Below are positions 10,162-22,843 of a stretch of DNA of 64,000 nt, piece after piece. The notes beneath the pieces were generated by a model. That model was not told the DNA's origin. It worked only from the letters and a program-made list of their open reading frames with translations, and searched no databases. Source of the DNA: Dactylorhiza incarnata (Eukaryota > Streptophyta > Magnoliopsida > Asparagales > Orchidaceae); assembly GCA_033032865.1 (NCBI GenBank), contig JAWHQI010000262.1, positions 3,107,501-3,171,500 on the forward strand, read 5' to 3'. How positions within the stretch are numbered: position 1 is the first letter of the stretch; every line of letters begins with the position of its first letter. Position numbers and translations under genes: made by a program.

Positions 10162-13008
10162 TGTCACAACCCGCATTTTCTCCGTATTAAATAATACGTC
10201 AGAGTAAGGGAAAATACAGGTCGTGATGCCACGTCGTGCAGGGGACAACTACAGACGCTCAGGCAGCTCTAACTTCACACTTTTCTTTAGAAAGTCATGA
10301 ACTTTATGTTTTAAAACGTAATTTAAGTTTAAGGTTTTCAATTACCGTGTCCCTCGGTTTAATGGATCAACTAGTCCATAAATAAGAAAGTATAGGTTTA
10401 CGCAGCGGAAAATACATAATTTACTTCAATTCACCTTATATGAGCATGATGAACTAACCAACATTCTAATGATATGACATTTCTATATTTAATATAAGTA
10501 AAAGAGTTCTTTTACGAGTTTCAAAATAGAAGGATGACAGTTTTAAAAGAGATGTCATGTATGTAGAATTATGCAGTTTTGTATATAAAGTAACTACCAT
10601 GCATCCTAACATAAAACCTTCCTAGAGAGCAATTGCATAAATAGCAAACAACGGTAGTAGCATAAAAATAGCAAGAACAAGTCCAACATAAAATAACGGA
10701 GGCTATGGGCGTCAACAGACTGACACGAGCCCACAACCCTAACAAGTCTTGAAAAGAAAACAACAGTCTACCTCTCAAAGTGAGAGTAGGGAAATAACTA
10801 CTGCAAATCTGAAGAAAACTGAACTCGGTCAGCTCCACCTGCTACAGATCCGAACCTGAGGCATTCAAAAGAAAAGAATGCCTCAGCACAAAGACATGAA
10901 AAGACATCATAATCAAAGAGTAAGAGAAAACTCAACAAAAGAGGGTTACCAACCCAATCAAGAATAGCTGTGAACATCAGCAAATCTAATAATGAAGTAT
11001 TAGCATCCAATAATTAAGGAAAGACTAGCATAAGGTGCGGTCAAAGTTGCATTGCTTCAACATCCAACAGGAAAAGGTATCGAGTTGCCCAAGAAATGAA
11101 TCACTATCCCAGCCAAAAGCAGTACTGAGGCGGATGCATTCTTTCCAACCAACCATCAGGCCAAAACATACAACCAATGAACAAAAGCACTGCGGCGGTG
11201 GTTACAGCCCACACAACCAACAATCTACACGTCCATGGAAAAGAAAACAGGCACTGGTAGTGGCCACTTCGTCCACCCACAGTCCAAAAACAACCAAATG
11301 GGAATAGTGGTTCACAAAATCCTGACCAAAACAGACACCACAGAAAAACCCGGAAAACAATTCCAAGAGAAACCTAACCTTACGACGAATTCGTCGAAAT
11401 GTATTCGACGAATCCAAAGGATATCGACGAATTCGTCGAAATACTATCGACGAATTTATCGAAATACTACCGACGAAACTCAAAGACACTTAGCGAAAAT
11501 ACTAAGGAAAAACGACGAAGTCGGCGAAAGCCTCATCCTATCGACGAATTCGTCGAAATGATATCGACGAATTGACTAAATCTATTCGAAACGGGCCTAA
11601 CGCCAAACGACGAATTCGTCGAAATGAATTCGGCGAATTCGACTTATCCGTTTTAACTTACACAAAATCATTTCTTCGAATCCTATGGTATTCGACGAAG
11701 CCGATGAGACATAATCGACGAATTCGGCGGAAAGTAATCGGCGAAATATGACTTAGAGGGAGATCGGCGAATTCGTATATTTTGACGAACTTGATAAAAT
11801 ACTAGACTACTCGGTCGGATAGACGATTTTCAGCAGAAAACGATATATAGAGCATCTTGTCTAAATTAGATACGAGTAAAAAAAACGGTAAAGAACGAAC
11901 AAGAACGTGGCAAGGGGGAAGATTCCATCACTTGCCTCAAACCTTTCGAAGAAGACGGCCTCCGACTCGCTCCACGTCGCAGATCGACCGCTAGAAAACC
12001 TTGAGGAACGATCTCTGAAACTTTTGGGGCGAAAAAAAGGGTTAGGGCTACCGGCTCCAACCTCGAAAATCTACGAAATTGAAAATACTTACCGCACACA
12101 CGAAGAGGTCGGCGAGAGCTTTCCAGATCTATGCTCCGTCGAAGATTTCGTGCTCCGGAGCTCCGCTGGTGGCTATCTGAAGGTTCACGGAAAATGGCGC
12201 CGCTCTCGGTTCGCAAAAAGGATCGGGGAAGGAGGTGAATAGGGTTTCGATTTTCTTACAGAGGAGAAGTTGTGTATTTATGCTTATAATAATGATAAAG
12301 ATATTAATAATTATTATTATAATATTAATAATATTCTTATACGTAAACCTTAGGATATATATATAAACGAATATATTTATAAAAGGATAATTATACATAT
12401 ATAAACGAATTCTATTATGTATATAAACGAATCGGCTAAATGAATAAACGAATATAAGTAAATCCTAAGTTCTTTCGATGGGTATAGACGAATTCATATA
12501 GGCGAATTCATATACACGAATTAGCCGAATCCATCAACATATATAGTCGAATTTACATACGTAAACAATAAAAATATTATTAATAATGAGAAAAGAATCG
12601 CCGAAACAATGGTCGCCGACTCCAACGAAAATTGCACCGAAGATAAGAATCGGCGCTACGAATCCAACGGAGGTGGCAGAATCAAAATCCGACGAGCCAA
12701 ACTCAAGATATTAATTTCTGAAGATTGCGGCGACGATAAATATACAAAAGCTTCGGAAAATCACCGGGGCTCTAATGACGCTCGCATCGCCACGAAACTT
12801 TTAGGGTCTTCCTAAAATTAAATAATCTAATTTCCTAACGTAAAATTTTCCAATTCCTGGTCATTTCAAAATTCGGTCGACACGACCCAACGGATACAAA
12901 AACGCACAACGACGGCGCTCTGTTAATTCCGCGCTAACGTAACGCCCTACGTCATAATGACGTCATCAATATAATTAAATTAATAGCCGAAAATTCAGGG
13001 GCGTTACA
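10162..13008 (-). repeat. 3' LTR of gypsy element 1
   Basis: 2847 bp, TG...CA ends. It carries a cluster of EcoRI-type palindromes (11383-11621), many CGAATT half sites in 12380-12550, and a TATA-like stretch near 11845 on the minus strand. Relative to the 5' LTR it contains about 120 extra bases of AT repeats near 12260-12390, so one copy has suffered an indel. ORFs here are not supported. Confidence 0.95.
11383..11621. repeat. Cluster of 14-bp palindromes in the gypsy 1 LTR
   Basis: CGACGAATTCGTCG occurs perfectly at 11383-11396, 11425-11438, 11542-11555 and 11608-11621, usually followed by AAAT. Many half sites (CGACGAA, GGCGAATTCG) fill the interval to about 11800. The other LTR has the same cluster at about 18350-18600, where one palindrome is changed to CGACGAGTTCGTCG. 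Confidence 0.9.
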
Positions 13009-13020
13009 ACCACTCCCCTA
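13009..13020 (-). other. Polypurine tract of gypsy element 1
   Basis: On the minus strand the sequence directly upstream of the 3' LTR is TAGGGGAGTGGT. It is purine-rich and in the position from which plus-strand DNA synthesis is primed. Gypsy element 2 has a similar tract at 48876-48887. Confidence 0.7.
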
Positions 13021-13125
13021 AAAAGAAGTTTCGTTCCAAAACTTTAACAAATAAATCAAAAACAACAGGTAGAAGCGAGTAACTAAAAACTCACGAATGA
13101 AAACACTCGCCAAAGATGGGCTAGG

Positions 13126-13431
13126 AGAAACGATGAGGATGAGATGTCCTCATAACAGATTCCAGTTCCCAAGTCGCGCTCTCGACGTCTTGATTTCGCC
13201 AAAGGACTTTGACCATAGGGATGGTCTTCTTCCGCTTTTTGTAACGGCCCGCCTTGCATTGGCACTACCGATCGTTAAACACTAGCTCGATCCTGAGTCT
13301 CTAGAATACGAACAGGCTCTCCTGATAACTATTGTTATATGCAAATTCAATCAGTCCAAGACGCTTATCCCAAGCTCCACCATGATCCAAAAGGTAACAT
13401 CTGATCATATCTTCCAAAATCTGATACTTTC
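13126..13431 (-). pseudogene. Integrase scrap and chromodomain end of gypsy 1
   Basis: Two deleted remnants lie here. About 13310-13431 matches the late integrase core (motifs HGGAWD and [11 protein letters not shown] on the minus strand). About 13126-13250 matches the end of a chromodomain (ILETQDR linker, then VKVLWRN and ATWELE, frame broken). The RNase H frame runs straight into the integrase scrap near 13430. By comparison with gypsy element 2, roughly 0.9 kb is lost there and another several hundred bases between the two scraps. The chromodomain normally guides integration to modified histones and identifies the element as a chromovirus. Confidence 0.8.
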
Positions 13432-15154
13432 TGGGTAAAGACATACTTCAAACTCTTATGATCCGTGAAAATCTTGCAAGACACTCCATAAAGAAGATAT
13501 CTCCAAATCTTTAAGGCATAAATCACTGCCGCAAATTCTAAGTCAAGCGTAGGGTAATTCCTTTCATGAACTTTCAGTTGTCTCGATTCATACGCGATCA
13601 CCTTTCCTTCTTACATCAAAACACAACCAAGACCAACATGAGATGCGTCCACATAAATGACATACTCTACTCCTTCGGTCGGTAAAGTCAAAATAGGAGC
13701 ACTACACAAACGTTTCCTTAATTCTTGAAAAGCTCCTTCACAGGAATCACTCCAAACAAAAGCTGCATTCTTCTGGGTAAGCTTTGTCAGAGGTGCCGAC
13801 AACACCGAAAATCTTTGCACAAATCATCTATAATATCTGCCAACTTTAAGAAACTCTTTATCTCCTTAGGCGTTGTAGGCATCTTCCAATCCAAAATAGC
13901 AGAAATTTTCGTTGGGTCTACAGAAATTCCATCCTTGCTTACCACATGACCCAGGAGAGACACTTGCGAAAGCCTGAATTCGCACTTACTCAATTTCGCA
14001 TACAACTTGTGCTCTCTTAGAGTAGAGAATACTAAGCGCAAATGCGTAGCATGCTCCTCATCACTTCTTGAATACACCAACACACCGTCGATATAAACTA
14101 TTACGAAATGGTCTAAGAAGTATTTAAACACCCGATTCATCATATCCATAAACGCAGAGGGTGCATTTGTCAAAACAAATGACATCACTAGAAACTCAAA
14201 ATGACCAAAACGGGGACGAAAGGCAGTCCGAGGGGTGTCCGACTCACGGATCCTCAATTGATGGTAGCCCGAACGAAGATCAATCTTTGAAAACACCGAA
14301 CTACCACGCAATTGATCAAATAAATCATCTATTTGCAGCAACGGATATCTATTCTTGATGGTCACCTTATTCAATTCCCTATAATCTATGCACCACCTCA
14401 AAGAACCATCCTTCTTTTTCACAAACAACACTGAAGCACCCCAGGGAGAAGAACTCGGCCTAATGAATCCACACTACAATAATTCATCTAACTGGGTACG
14501 CAACTCTTCCATCTTACGCGAGGCCAAACGGTACGGTGCCTTAGTAATTGGACGAGTACCAGGCTCAAGATCGATAACGAACTCCACATCTCTTTCAGGC
14601 GGAAGACCTGAAAGACTGACCGGGAAAACATCGGGAAACTCTCGCACCACGGGAACATCCTCGATACACGACAAACCGCTAACAGTTTCTAACATAGAAA
14701 CAAAGTAAGCAAAACAACCGGAATCTAAAAGTTTCCGAGCACAAACTGCAGAAATAATAGGGGAATCCTGGCGCGGGAAACCATACACACTCATGGGTTG
14801 ACCGTTGTCCATCTTGAAGTCCAAACGCTTAACCTTGCATTGGATAACCGCATCATAACTGGACAACCAGTCCATGCCCAAAATCACATCGAAATCTTCC
14901 AGGTCTAGCACCTGTAAATCCGCAAAAGCTAAGAAGTCACCTAGGAGAAGAAGACATTTCTGGATACCCTGGTCCGACACCACGGAGTCGCCAGAAGGAA
15001 ACTTAACGCGAAACGCATCGCCAATCTGATCGAGGATCAAACGATGACGCTCTACAAAAGTCCTAGACACGAATGAGTGGGTAGCACCAGAATCGAAAAG
15101 GACACGCCCCCAACGGTTCTTTACCTTAAATTCTCCTATAACAATTGGATACAT
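13432..15154 (-). pseudogene. Gypsy 1 protease, reverse transcriptase and partial RNase H
   Basis: The protease is recognised by [12 protein letters not shown] near the start. A long linker leads to the RT ([39 protein letters not shown]). The RT active site reads YIDG instead of YIDD, which should abolish activity. A stop codon interrupts the linker just before the RT, and frameshifts lie near 13800 and 13610. RNase H shows VYVDASHVGLG and [20 protein letters not shown] and is then cut by a deletion near 13430. The gene is dead as read. Confidence 0.9.
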
Positions 15155-15290
15155 AACTAGCCGAACAGAAATTGAAACTAAGGATAAAGGCTGAGAGTTA
15201 AATTAAGGCCTAACCTGAAATAACTTGGATGGAATTCTGCTCTTCTTCCCTAGTCATCACATTCAACTTGCCGTTTCCTCTATCCCGATG

Positions 15291-16440
15291 CTACGGCGGC
15301 GGCAAAGCCTGAAGTGGCACTGGCTGTAGAGTAGGCTGGAAACGCGGGCATTTAGACTTAACGTTCCCCTTCTGTCCACACTGAAAACACACCTTATCCT
15401 TCGACCAACAATGGGCAACATCGTGCCCCTCTCGCTTACAGAAGGTACAGGTCAGATCTCCTCTAGGAGCGCTCTGTATTGCCGACACTTGCTGCTGCTT
15501 CTTGGCTCCCAATCTCTTGAAGCATTTCTCGAACGGATGGCCAGGGCGACCACAGAAACTGCAAACTTCACCACTCCTTTTCTTTGGAGCAGGGACAGAT
15601 ACATTGGGGCTTTCCCCCTCTTCGACCTTTCTCTTATCCTTCCTCACCAACGCGCCTCTGTTCTTGGCATTGTCGATGGCCTCAACTTTTAGCGCGGCTT
15701 CTACCACTTCAGCATAGCTTTCAGATCTGTACGCGCTAGCCAACTGCTGGACGTCGCTACGAAGTCCTCCAAGAAAATGCTTCACTCTTCCTGCCTCTGA
15801 AGCTACTAAATCTAGAGCAAATCTGCTTAGCTTACTGAATTCAATCTCATATTCACTAACCGTGAGTTGCCTCTGCTTTAGGTGCAGAAAATCATTCATC
15901 AGACGGTCTTGCTCGACGGACGACAGAAACTTCTTTAACACCATTGCCCTAAATGACTCCACGAACATCCATTTACAAGGCTTTCTCTCTCCCTGATCCG
16001 CCAGCTTTTAGCAAGTCCCTTCAGCTGGTAAGTCGCGACCATCACCTTTTGGTCCGCAGAGATTCCTGAGTACGCGAACATCTCTTCAAATGCCACTAAC
16101 CAGTCATCCAATGTCATGAAATCAGCTCTTCCGTCATACGTAGGAGGTCCTAATCGCTGGAAATGCGATATGAAGTTCATCTCTAGTGGCAGCAGAACTG
16201 GAGGCACCAGAGGAGCGGGAGGACAGGCACAGTCTGGCCCACTACAGGGTCCTGCACCATAGGCTGTTGCACGGCGGCTGCAGCCATCAACGTCTGAATC
16301 TGCGATTGCATCGCAACTAACTGCCTGGATAGAGCCTCATTACTTTGTCGCAGACTTTCGATCATGGCCTCACTCTGCGCACCCGAAGACTCACCCTTTG
16401 ATTGGGGAGTCGACCTCGTCGCAACACGTCTCCATGACAT
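15291..16440 (-). pseudogene. Gypsy 1 gag with three CCHC zinc knuckles
   Basis: I start at ATG 16440 (MSWRRVATRSTPQ), which aligns with the start of gypsy element 2 gag at 57903. The capsid region contains NFISHFQRLGPPTYDG and LKQRQLTVSEYEIEF. Three zinc knuckles follow: CSFCGRPGHPFEKC, CTFCKREGHDVAHC and CFQCGQKGNVKSKC, the last with N in place of H. Frameshifts near 16200 and 15950 break the frame. Gag would package the RNA and form the particle. Confidence 0.85.
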
Positions 16441-17113
16441 ATCTATAAATACGAATAAACGACTCATCAAAACCCTGACTTGGAACTGAAACAACTCAAC
16501 TTAGCTCAAACCGAACAAGAATTGACACTTGCTCTAACTATTACCTTGCTCTGGGATTTTATACAAATGATGTTATGCTTTAACTTAGGATGATATACTA
16601 CCATCCTTTGACTCTTGTACATGTCACATGAATGTATGAATGTTTAAACCCTCCTTTCAAATCATGTGTGTACGAGTGTCATCATGTAAATCTTTAGCTT
16701 GACACCAGTGCTTTATGCGATGTTATGACATGTATGTTGTGCTATGCATTCTACGAAAAGCCTTAATGCATGGTATGAGCGGCGTACGCATGAAATATTA
16801 TGCATCCCATACTACATAATATTGCATGTAACGAAAAGAAAAACATGCTAATGGGCATCCATGTGATGATGGTTATGCATCCCATACGACATAACCGTCA
16901 TATGTTGCCACCTATGGTGGATCCATATACAAACACATATTATGCATCCCATACTACATAATATGCCCTGTATACTTCTTGTCATGCTATGAGTGTAGTG
17001 TTCATGCTTCAGCCAAGATGTACGGATGACACTTCGGTGTGTGTATGCAATGAGACAAGATAATTAACACCTGATCAGAAAAGGTGGTTCGACCAATTTG
17101 TCAAACAAACCTA
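16441..17113 (-). ncRNA. Leader of gypsy element 1 with three conserved hairpins
   Basis: This is the untranslated leader between the primer-binding site and gag. It contains three hairpins: 16794-16823 (9-bp stem), 16866-16901 (7 bp, a mismatch, 4 bp) and 16936-16965 (9-bp stem). Each has a 12-base loop CATCCCATACTA on the plus strand (UAGUAUGGGAUG in the RNA); the middle copy has one change. Stem sequences differ between copies but stay paired. Gypsy element 2 has the same three hairpins in the same place. A packaging, dimerisation or translation role is inferred. Confidence 0.65.
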
Positions 17114-17125
17114 ACTCTGATACCA
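17114..17125 (-). other. Primer-binding site of gypsy element 1
   Basis: On the minus strand the sequence two bases inside the 5' LTR is TGGTATCAGAGT, an initiator-Met-type site. It confirms that the right LTR is the 5' LTR. Confidence 0.85.
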
Positions 17126-17127
17126 AC

Positions 17128-19873
17128 TGTCACAACCCACATTTTCTCCGTATTAAATAATACGTCAGAGTAAGGGAAAATACGCGTCGTGATGCCACGT
17201 CGTGCAGGGGACAACTACAGACGCTCAGGCAGCTCTAACTTCACACTTTTCTTTAGAAAGTCATGAACTTTATGTTTTAAAACGTAATTTAAGTTTAAGG
17301 TTTTCAATTACCGTGTCCCTCGGTTTAATGGATCAACTAGTCCATAAATAAGAAAGTATAGGTTTACGCAACGGAAAATACATAATTTACTTCAATTCAC
17401 CTTATATGAGCATGATGAACTAACCAATATTCTAATGATATGACATTTCTATATTTAGTATAAGTAAAAAGAGTTCTTTTATGAGTTTCAAAATAGAAGG
17501 ATGATAGTTTTAAAAGAGATGTCATGTATGTAGAATTATGCAGTTTTGTATATAAAGTAACTACCATGCATCCTAACATAAAACCTTCCTAGAGAGCAAT
17601 TGCATAAATAGCAAACAACGGTAGTACCATAAAAATAGCAAGAACAAGTCCAACATAAAATAACTGAGGCTATGGGCGTCAACAGACTGACACGAACCCA
17701 CAACCCTAACAAGTCTTGAAAAGAAAACAACAGTCTACCTCTCAAAGTGAGAGTAAGGAAATAGCTACTGCAAATCTGAAGAAAACTGAACTCGGTCAGC
17801 TCCACCTGCTACAGATCCGAACCTGAGGCATTCAAATGAAAAGAATGCCTCAGCACAAAGGCATGAAAAGACATCATAATCAAAGAGTAAGAGAAAACTC
17901 AACAAAAGAGGGTTACCAACCCAATCAAGAATAGCTGTGAACATCAGCAAATCTAATAAAGAAGTATTAGTATCCAATAATTAAGGAAAGACTAGCACAA
18001 GGTGCGGTCAAAGTTGCATTGCAACAACATCCAACAGGAAAAAGGTATCGAGTTGCCCAAGAAATGAATCACTGTCCCAGCCAAAAGCAGTACTGAGGCG
18101 GAGACATTCTTTCCAACCAACCATCAGACCAAAACATACAACCAATGAACAAAAGCACTGCGGCGGTGGTTACAACCCACACAACCAACAATCTACACGT
18201 CCATGGAAAAGAAAATAGGCACTGGTAGTGGCCACTTTGTCCACCCACAGTCCAAAAACAACTAACTGGGAATAGTGGTTCACAAAATCCTGACCAAAAC
18301 AGACACCACAGAAAAACCCGAAAAATAATTCCAAGAGAAACCTAACCTTACGACGAATTCGTCGAAATGCATTCGACGAACTAAAGGGATATCGACGAAT
18401 TCGTCGAAATACTATCGACGAATTTATCGAAATACTACCGACGAAACTCAAAGGCACTTAGCGAAAATACTAAGGAAAAACGACGAAGTCGGCGAAAGCC
18501 TAATCCTATCGACGAATTCGTCGAAATGATATCGACGAATTGACTAAATCTATTCGAAACGGGCCTAACGCCAAACGACGAGTTCGTCGAAATGAATTCG
18601 GCGAATTCGACTTATCCGTTTTAACTTACACAAAATCATTTCTTCGAATCCTATGGTATTCGACGAAGTCGACGGGACATAATCGACGAATTCGGCGGAA
18701 AGTAATCGGCGAAATATGACTTAGAGGGAGATCGGCGAATTCGTATATTTTGACGAACTTGATAAAATACTAGACTACTCGGTCGGATAGACGATTTTCA
18801 GCAGAAAACTATATATAGAGCATCTTGTCTAAATTAGATACGAGTAAAAAAATGGTAAAGAACGAACAAGAACGTGGCAAGAGGGAAGAGTCCACCACTT
18901 GCCTCAAACCTTTCGAAGAAGACGGCCTCCGACTCGCTCCACGTCGCAGATGGACCGCTAGAAAACCTTGAGGAACGATCTCTGAAACTTTTGGGGCGAA
19001 AAAAGGGTTAGGGCTACCGGCTCCAACCTCGGAAATCTACGAAATTGAAAATACTTACCGCACACGCGAAGAGCTCGGCGAGAGCTTTCCAGATCTATGC
19101 TCCGTGAAGATTTCGTGCTCCGGAGCTCCGCTGGCGGCGATCTGAAGGTTCACGGAAAATGGCGCCGCTCTTGGTTCGCAAAAAGGATCGGGAAAGAAGG
19201 AGGTGAATATGGTTTCGGTTTTCTTACAGAGGAGAAGTTGTGTATTTAGGATAATTATACATATATAAACGAATTCTATTATGTATATAAACGAATCGGC
19301 TAAATGAATAAACGAATATAAGTAAATTCTAAGTTCTTTCGATGGGTATAGACGAATTCATATACACGAATTCATATACACGAATTAGCCGAATCCATCA
19401 ACATATATAGTCGAATTTACATACGTAAACTTAATAATAATATTATTAATAATGAGAAAAGAATCGCCGAAACAACGGTCGCCGACTCCAACGAAAATTG
19501 CACCGAAGACAAGAATCGGCGCTACGAATCCAACGGAGGTGGCGGAATCAAATCCGACGAGCCAAACTCAAGATATTAATTTCTGAAGATTGCGGCGACG
19601 ATAAATATACAAAAGCTTCGAAAAATCACCGGGGCTCTAATGACGCTCGCATCGCCACAAAACTTTAAGGGCCTTCCTAAAATTAAATAATCTAATTTCC
19701 TAACGTAAAATTTTCCAATTCCGGGTCGTTTCAAAATTCGGTCGACACGACCCAACGGATACAAAAACGCACAACGACGGCGCTCTGCTAACTCCGCGCT
19801 AACGTAACGCCCTACATCATAATGACGTCATCAATATAATTAAATTAATAGCCGAAAATTCAGGGGCGTTACA
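17128..19873 (-). repeat. 5' LTR of gypsy element 1
   Basis: 2746 bp with the same TGTCACAACCC and GCGTTACA ends as the 3' LTR. Base changes and an indel near 19247 separate the two copies. The palindrome cluster is retained at about 18350-18600. A TATA-like stretch (ctatatatag, near 18809) is in the minus orientation. Confidence 0.95.
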
Positions 19874-19878
19874 GTCGA

Positions 19879-22566
19879 TCCAGTGCCTTGGAGTGAAGAA
19901 ATCAGTGGAGAAGCACTGTTTTGACCATGCTCATCAGAGAAGATCTCTGCCATGCCGACACGCCAGAATACCCGTCGTCGAGCCCCAATTGAGGTCAGTT
20001 TCTCCTCCTCTCCCTCTATGCTAGCTCCCTAGCTCTTTAGGCAGAGAAATCGAGCTCAATTGAGCCCGATCCCAGGTGAGTTTAGTGGTGAAATCCCGAG
20101 CTTTTATCCTTGCTCGGGATCGCTGGAGACGCCATCTTAGGTGGCCATGTCGCCGCCAATCGATGGCCACCACCTCAACGGAGGTGGTGGTGGTGGACGG
20201 CAGTGGTGGCCACCAGGTGGCTGGGAATTGGGGAATAAAGGCTCCAGGTTGGGATTGATCTGGGTCCTTGGCTGTTGGGGACGATGACCCACAACCGTCT
20301 GATCTGCATCAAGATCAAGTTTGATCAAATGTAGTATGGCTTATAGTTTTATTTCAACTGTCACACATTATACAGTAGTTTCAATTAATTTTTAAGGGTA
20401 CTTAGAAGCTGATATAGGGAAAATGATCAACATGAAAAATGTAGCCATTGGTGTCTACTTCCCATAGAAATTTGGATCACCAGATTTGGTGGCCTACAAC
20501 TCTTGTACGATCATTTTTGCTAAGGTGTGCCCAAAGGGGGGACAATCATTAAAATGTGAATATCTTTCACATGGATGATTTTATGGGCCTAAGATTTTGT
20601 CCATGATAGTATATACGTTAGACACACCCCTGTCCAAAAATTAGAACTTTTGGGCAACATTTTTCTATAGTTTTTGTGAAAAATGTGATTTTTCATATGA
20701 ATGAAATTATTGTGGCAAAATAAACTCAAAATGACCCAAATTTTGGGTGACATGTTAATTATGTCATAAATGGTCACTGGTAAAAATATGAGGCCATTTG
20801 AATCTCTGCATGTTGGTGTATTCCACTTGCATTTTGATTATAGTGTATGGGCATTTTGATTATATTGTATTTCTAAATTTATGTAGTTAAATCAACTCAA
20901 AATAACCCAAATTTTGGGTGGCATGCTATTTAGATCATGAATAGTCACTGGTAAAATTTTGAGGCCATTTGTACCTCTGCATGTTGGTGGATTCCACATG
21001 CATAACATATGGTGTGTGTGACTTGATGTTCATTTAGCCAAGTTTCTGGTATTTTGTGAATTCAACACAAATGACATGATGCATATCAATAATATTTTGG
21101 ACCTGCACACATTATGATGAAAGGAATCATCTGTGGAAAAATTAGGATTTTTGGAGTAAAAAATCCTTGGTATTTAATTAATCATAATTATTTCACACAA
21201 GTATATTAATGAAATAACGATGACCTAATAACTTAGGAAAAATCAAATCTTCTGTCATATGATGTTTTATGTTATATTACATCTCTGGAACTTTTAGTAT
21301 AGATTTTGTAAGTCATTTACCTAGGAAATTACAAAAAATTTCATTTGTCACACTTTTGTATTATTGAAATTTTTGTGGTCAATATTACTCTGAAATTTTG
21401 GTTAGGCTATTTTTAGGACACCTTAAAACTATGAAAATGTTCTCAGAATTTTTAAATGGATTATTTTAGTATTTACTGTGCAATGTGACAAATCTGCATC
21501 AATATTTAAGTACAGAAATTATAGTCATAATTATTATGGAAAATTATAAAACATGTCAATCATGATATTTAATCACTAAATACCCGTGATAAATTATTTG
21601 TAATATTTTGACTTCTGGAATAGACACTTCATGTGTAAATGATATATGTCATGAATTTAGAGAATTTTTATTTATGGCCAAATTAATTAGAAATATTATG
21701 AATTTCTGGTCATTTCTTAACTTTATCATGATGAACCTATGTTATGAATTGTAGATCATTTGGCCAAACAATAGTGATAGTAGCATCTTTAAGATCAAAA
21801 CTAGTTCATTTTGTATGATGGTCTGCAATTAGTAAAATAATGATGTAATGAATAGACCATCAAGAACACCTAGGATCTGAATGAAATTTGGAACATATAT
21901 GTAGGACATCATTTATATCAGCCCCTAAAAGTTGTGGAATTTTTGGAGAACTTTTGCCCTATAGTATGAATATTAATTTAGAATCATGCCGCATGTTGAA
22001 TAAATGAAACATTTGGGGTTTTCTACCTTAGGAAATTATGATGATAATATGATCATGGTGCATCATTAGTAAAATTTTTGGGACATGTAGATAAATATGT
22101 AAGGGTTTGCACCACACACCTTATATTGGAGGTCAAGGGAGTTATGCATCATTCAATTGAACGTTTGCTTAAGGGTAGATCTTGGAGGTGATCAGAAAGG
22201 TTAAACTCAACTGATTTAGTGGCAATTGGAGTGTCATAGACTTCTGGTTGAACTCCTAGGGCAAGACACCAAATGGTGCCAAGTGTTAGTGTACACAGAC
22301 ATTAAAGAGAGTTTTAGTCTTGGTGTACGACGATAAATCATCACTCCCCTAAGAGTATTAAGCCATCATAGGATAGTTCAAGACTAACAATGAGAGTGTT
22401 CTTAGCAATGGTAGCCACCAATAAAAGTTAATATCTTAAGAAAGGGAGGTTTGGGATGTCAGCCCAGCATGCCTTCTAGTACAGATGCGATCCCTTCACT
22501 GGGTAGACCTCGGGAAGTCCAGTATTCACCTTAAGCCGCTACGAATAACTAAACAATAGACAAGAG
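19879..22566. other. AT-rich non-coding region with an internal duplication
   Basis: No gene is supported in these 2.7 kb. The first 400 bases are GC-rich and include a perfect 10-bp hairpin (CCACCACCTC, 20167-20176, paired with 20181-20190, loop AACG). An ATG at about 19950 opens a short Arg-rich frame that I cannot assign. 20722-20835 is repeated imperfectly at 20893-21003. The rest is low-complexity AT-rich DNA, perhaps part of a degraded large LTR element. Confidence 0.4.
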
Positions 22567-22843
22567 TACTACTAGAAAATTGACTTTTAGCCACGCTCGT
22601 ATTGCCCACGGCCATTTGCCGTGGCAAACAGTCAAATTATCATGACTAAAAGTCTAAAATCGTGGCTAAAAGTCTTAGAAAAATGGTATTTTCCACAGAA
22701 AGAGCGTGACAAATACTTTTTGGCACGCTCGTATTGCCCACACCCATTTGCCACGGCAGTCCGTGGATAAAAGTTTTTTGCCACGATTTTGGACTTTTAG
22801 CCACGGTAATTTGCCCTGGCTAAAAATCAATTTTCTAGTAGTA
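22567..22843. mobile_element. CACTA-like MITE
   Basis: A 277-bp element with inverted ends, ACTACTAGAAAATTGA at left and its complement at right, continuing into TTTTAGCCAC-type arms. The start resembles the CACTACTAGAAAA termini of CACTA elements. Internally cacgctcgtattgcccac is repeated directly (about 22604 and 22723). No ORF is present. The duplication is not clean; AGT on both sides is possible if one terminal base has been lost. Confidence 0.7.

Larger units (their letters stand above)
10162..19873 (-). mobile_element. Chromodomain Ty3/gypsy element 1 (Tekay-like), internally deleted
   Basis: The element is bounded by LTRs that start TGTCACAACCC and end GCGTTACA, and by a perfect 5-bp duplication GTCGA (10157-10161 and 19874-19878). 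Coding is on the minus strand, so the right copy is the 5' LTR. The primer-binding site is at 17114-17125 and the polypurine tract at 13009-13020. Gag, protease, RT, part of RNase H, an integrase scrap and a chromodomain end are recognisable. Two internal deletions removed most of the integrase, and the RT active site is mutated, so it cannot be autonomous. It is related to gypsy element 2 at 46075-61357. Confidence 0.95.

Noticed and set aside
20076..20330. Short Gly/Val/His-rich ORFs on both strands
   Set aside because: They come from a GGTGG/CCACC-rich stretch with a hairpin; no motif or gene context was found.
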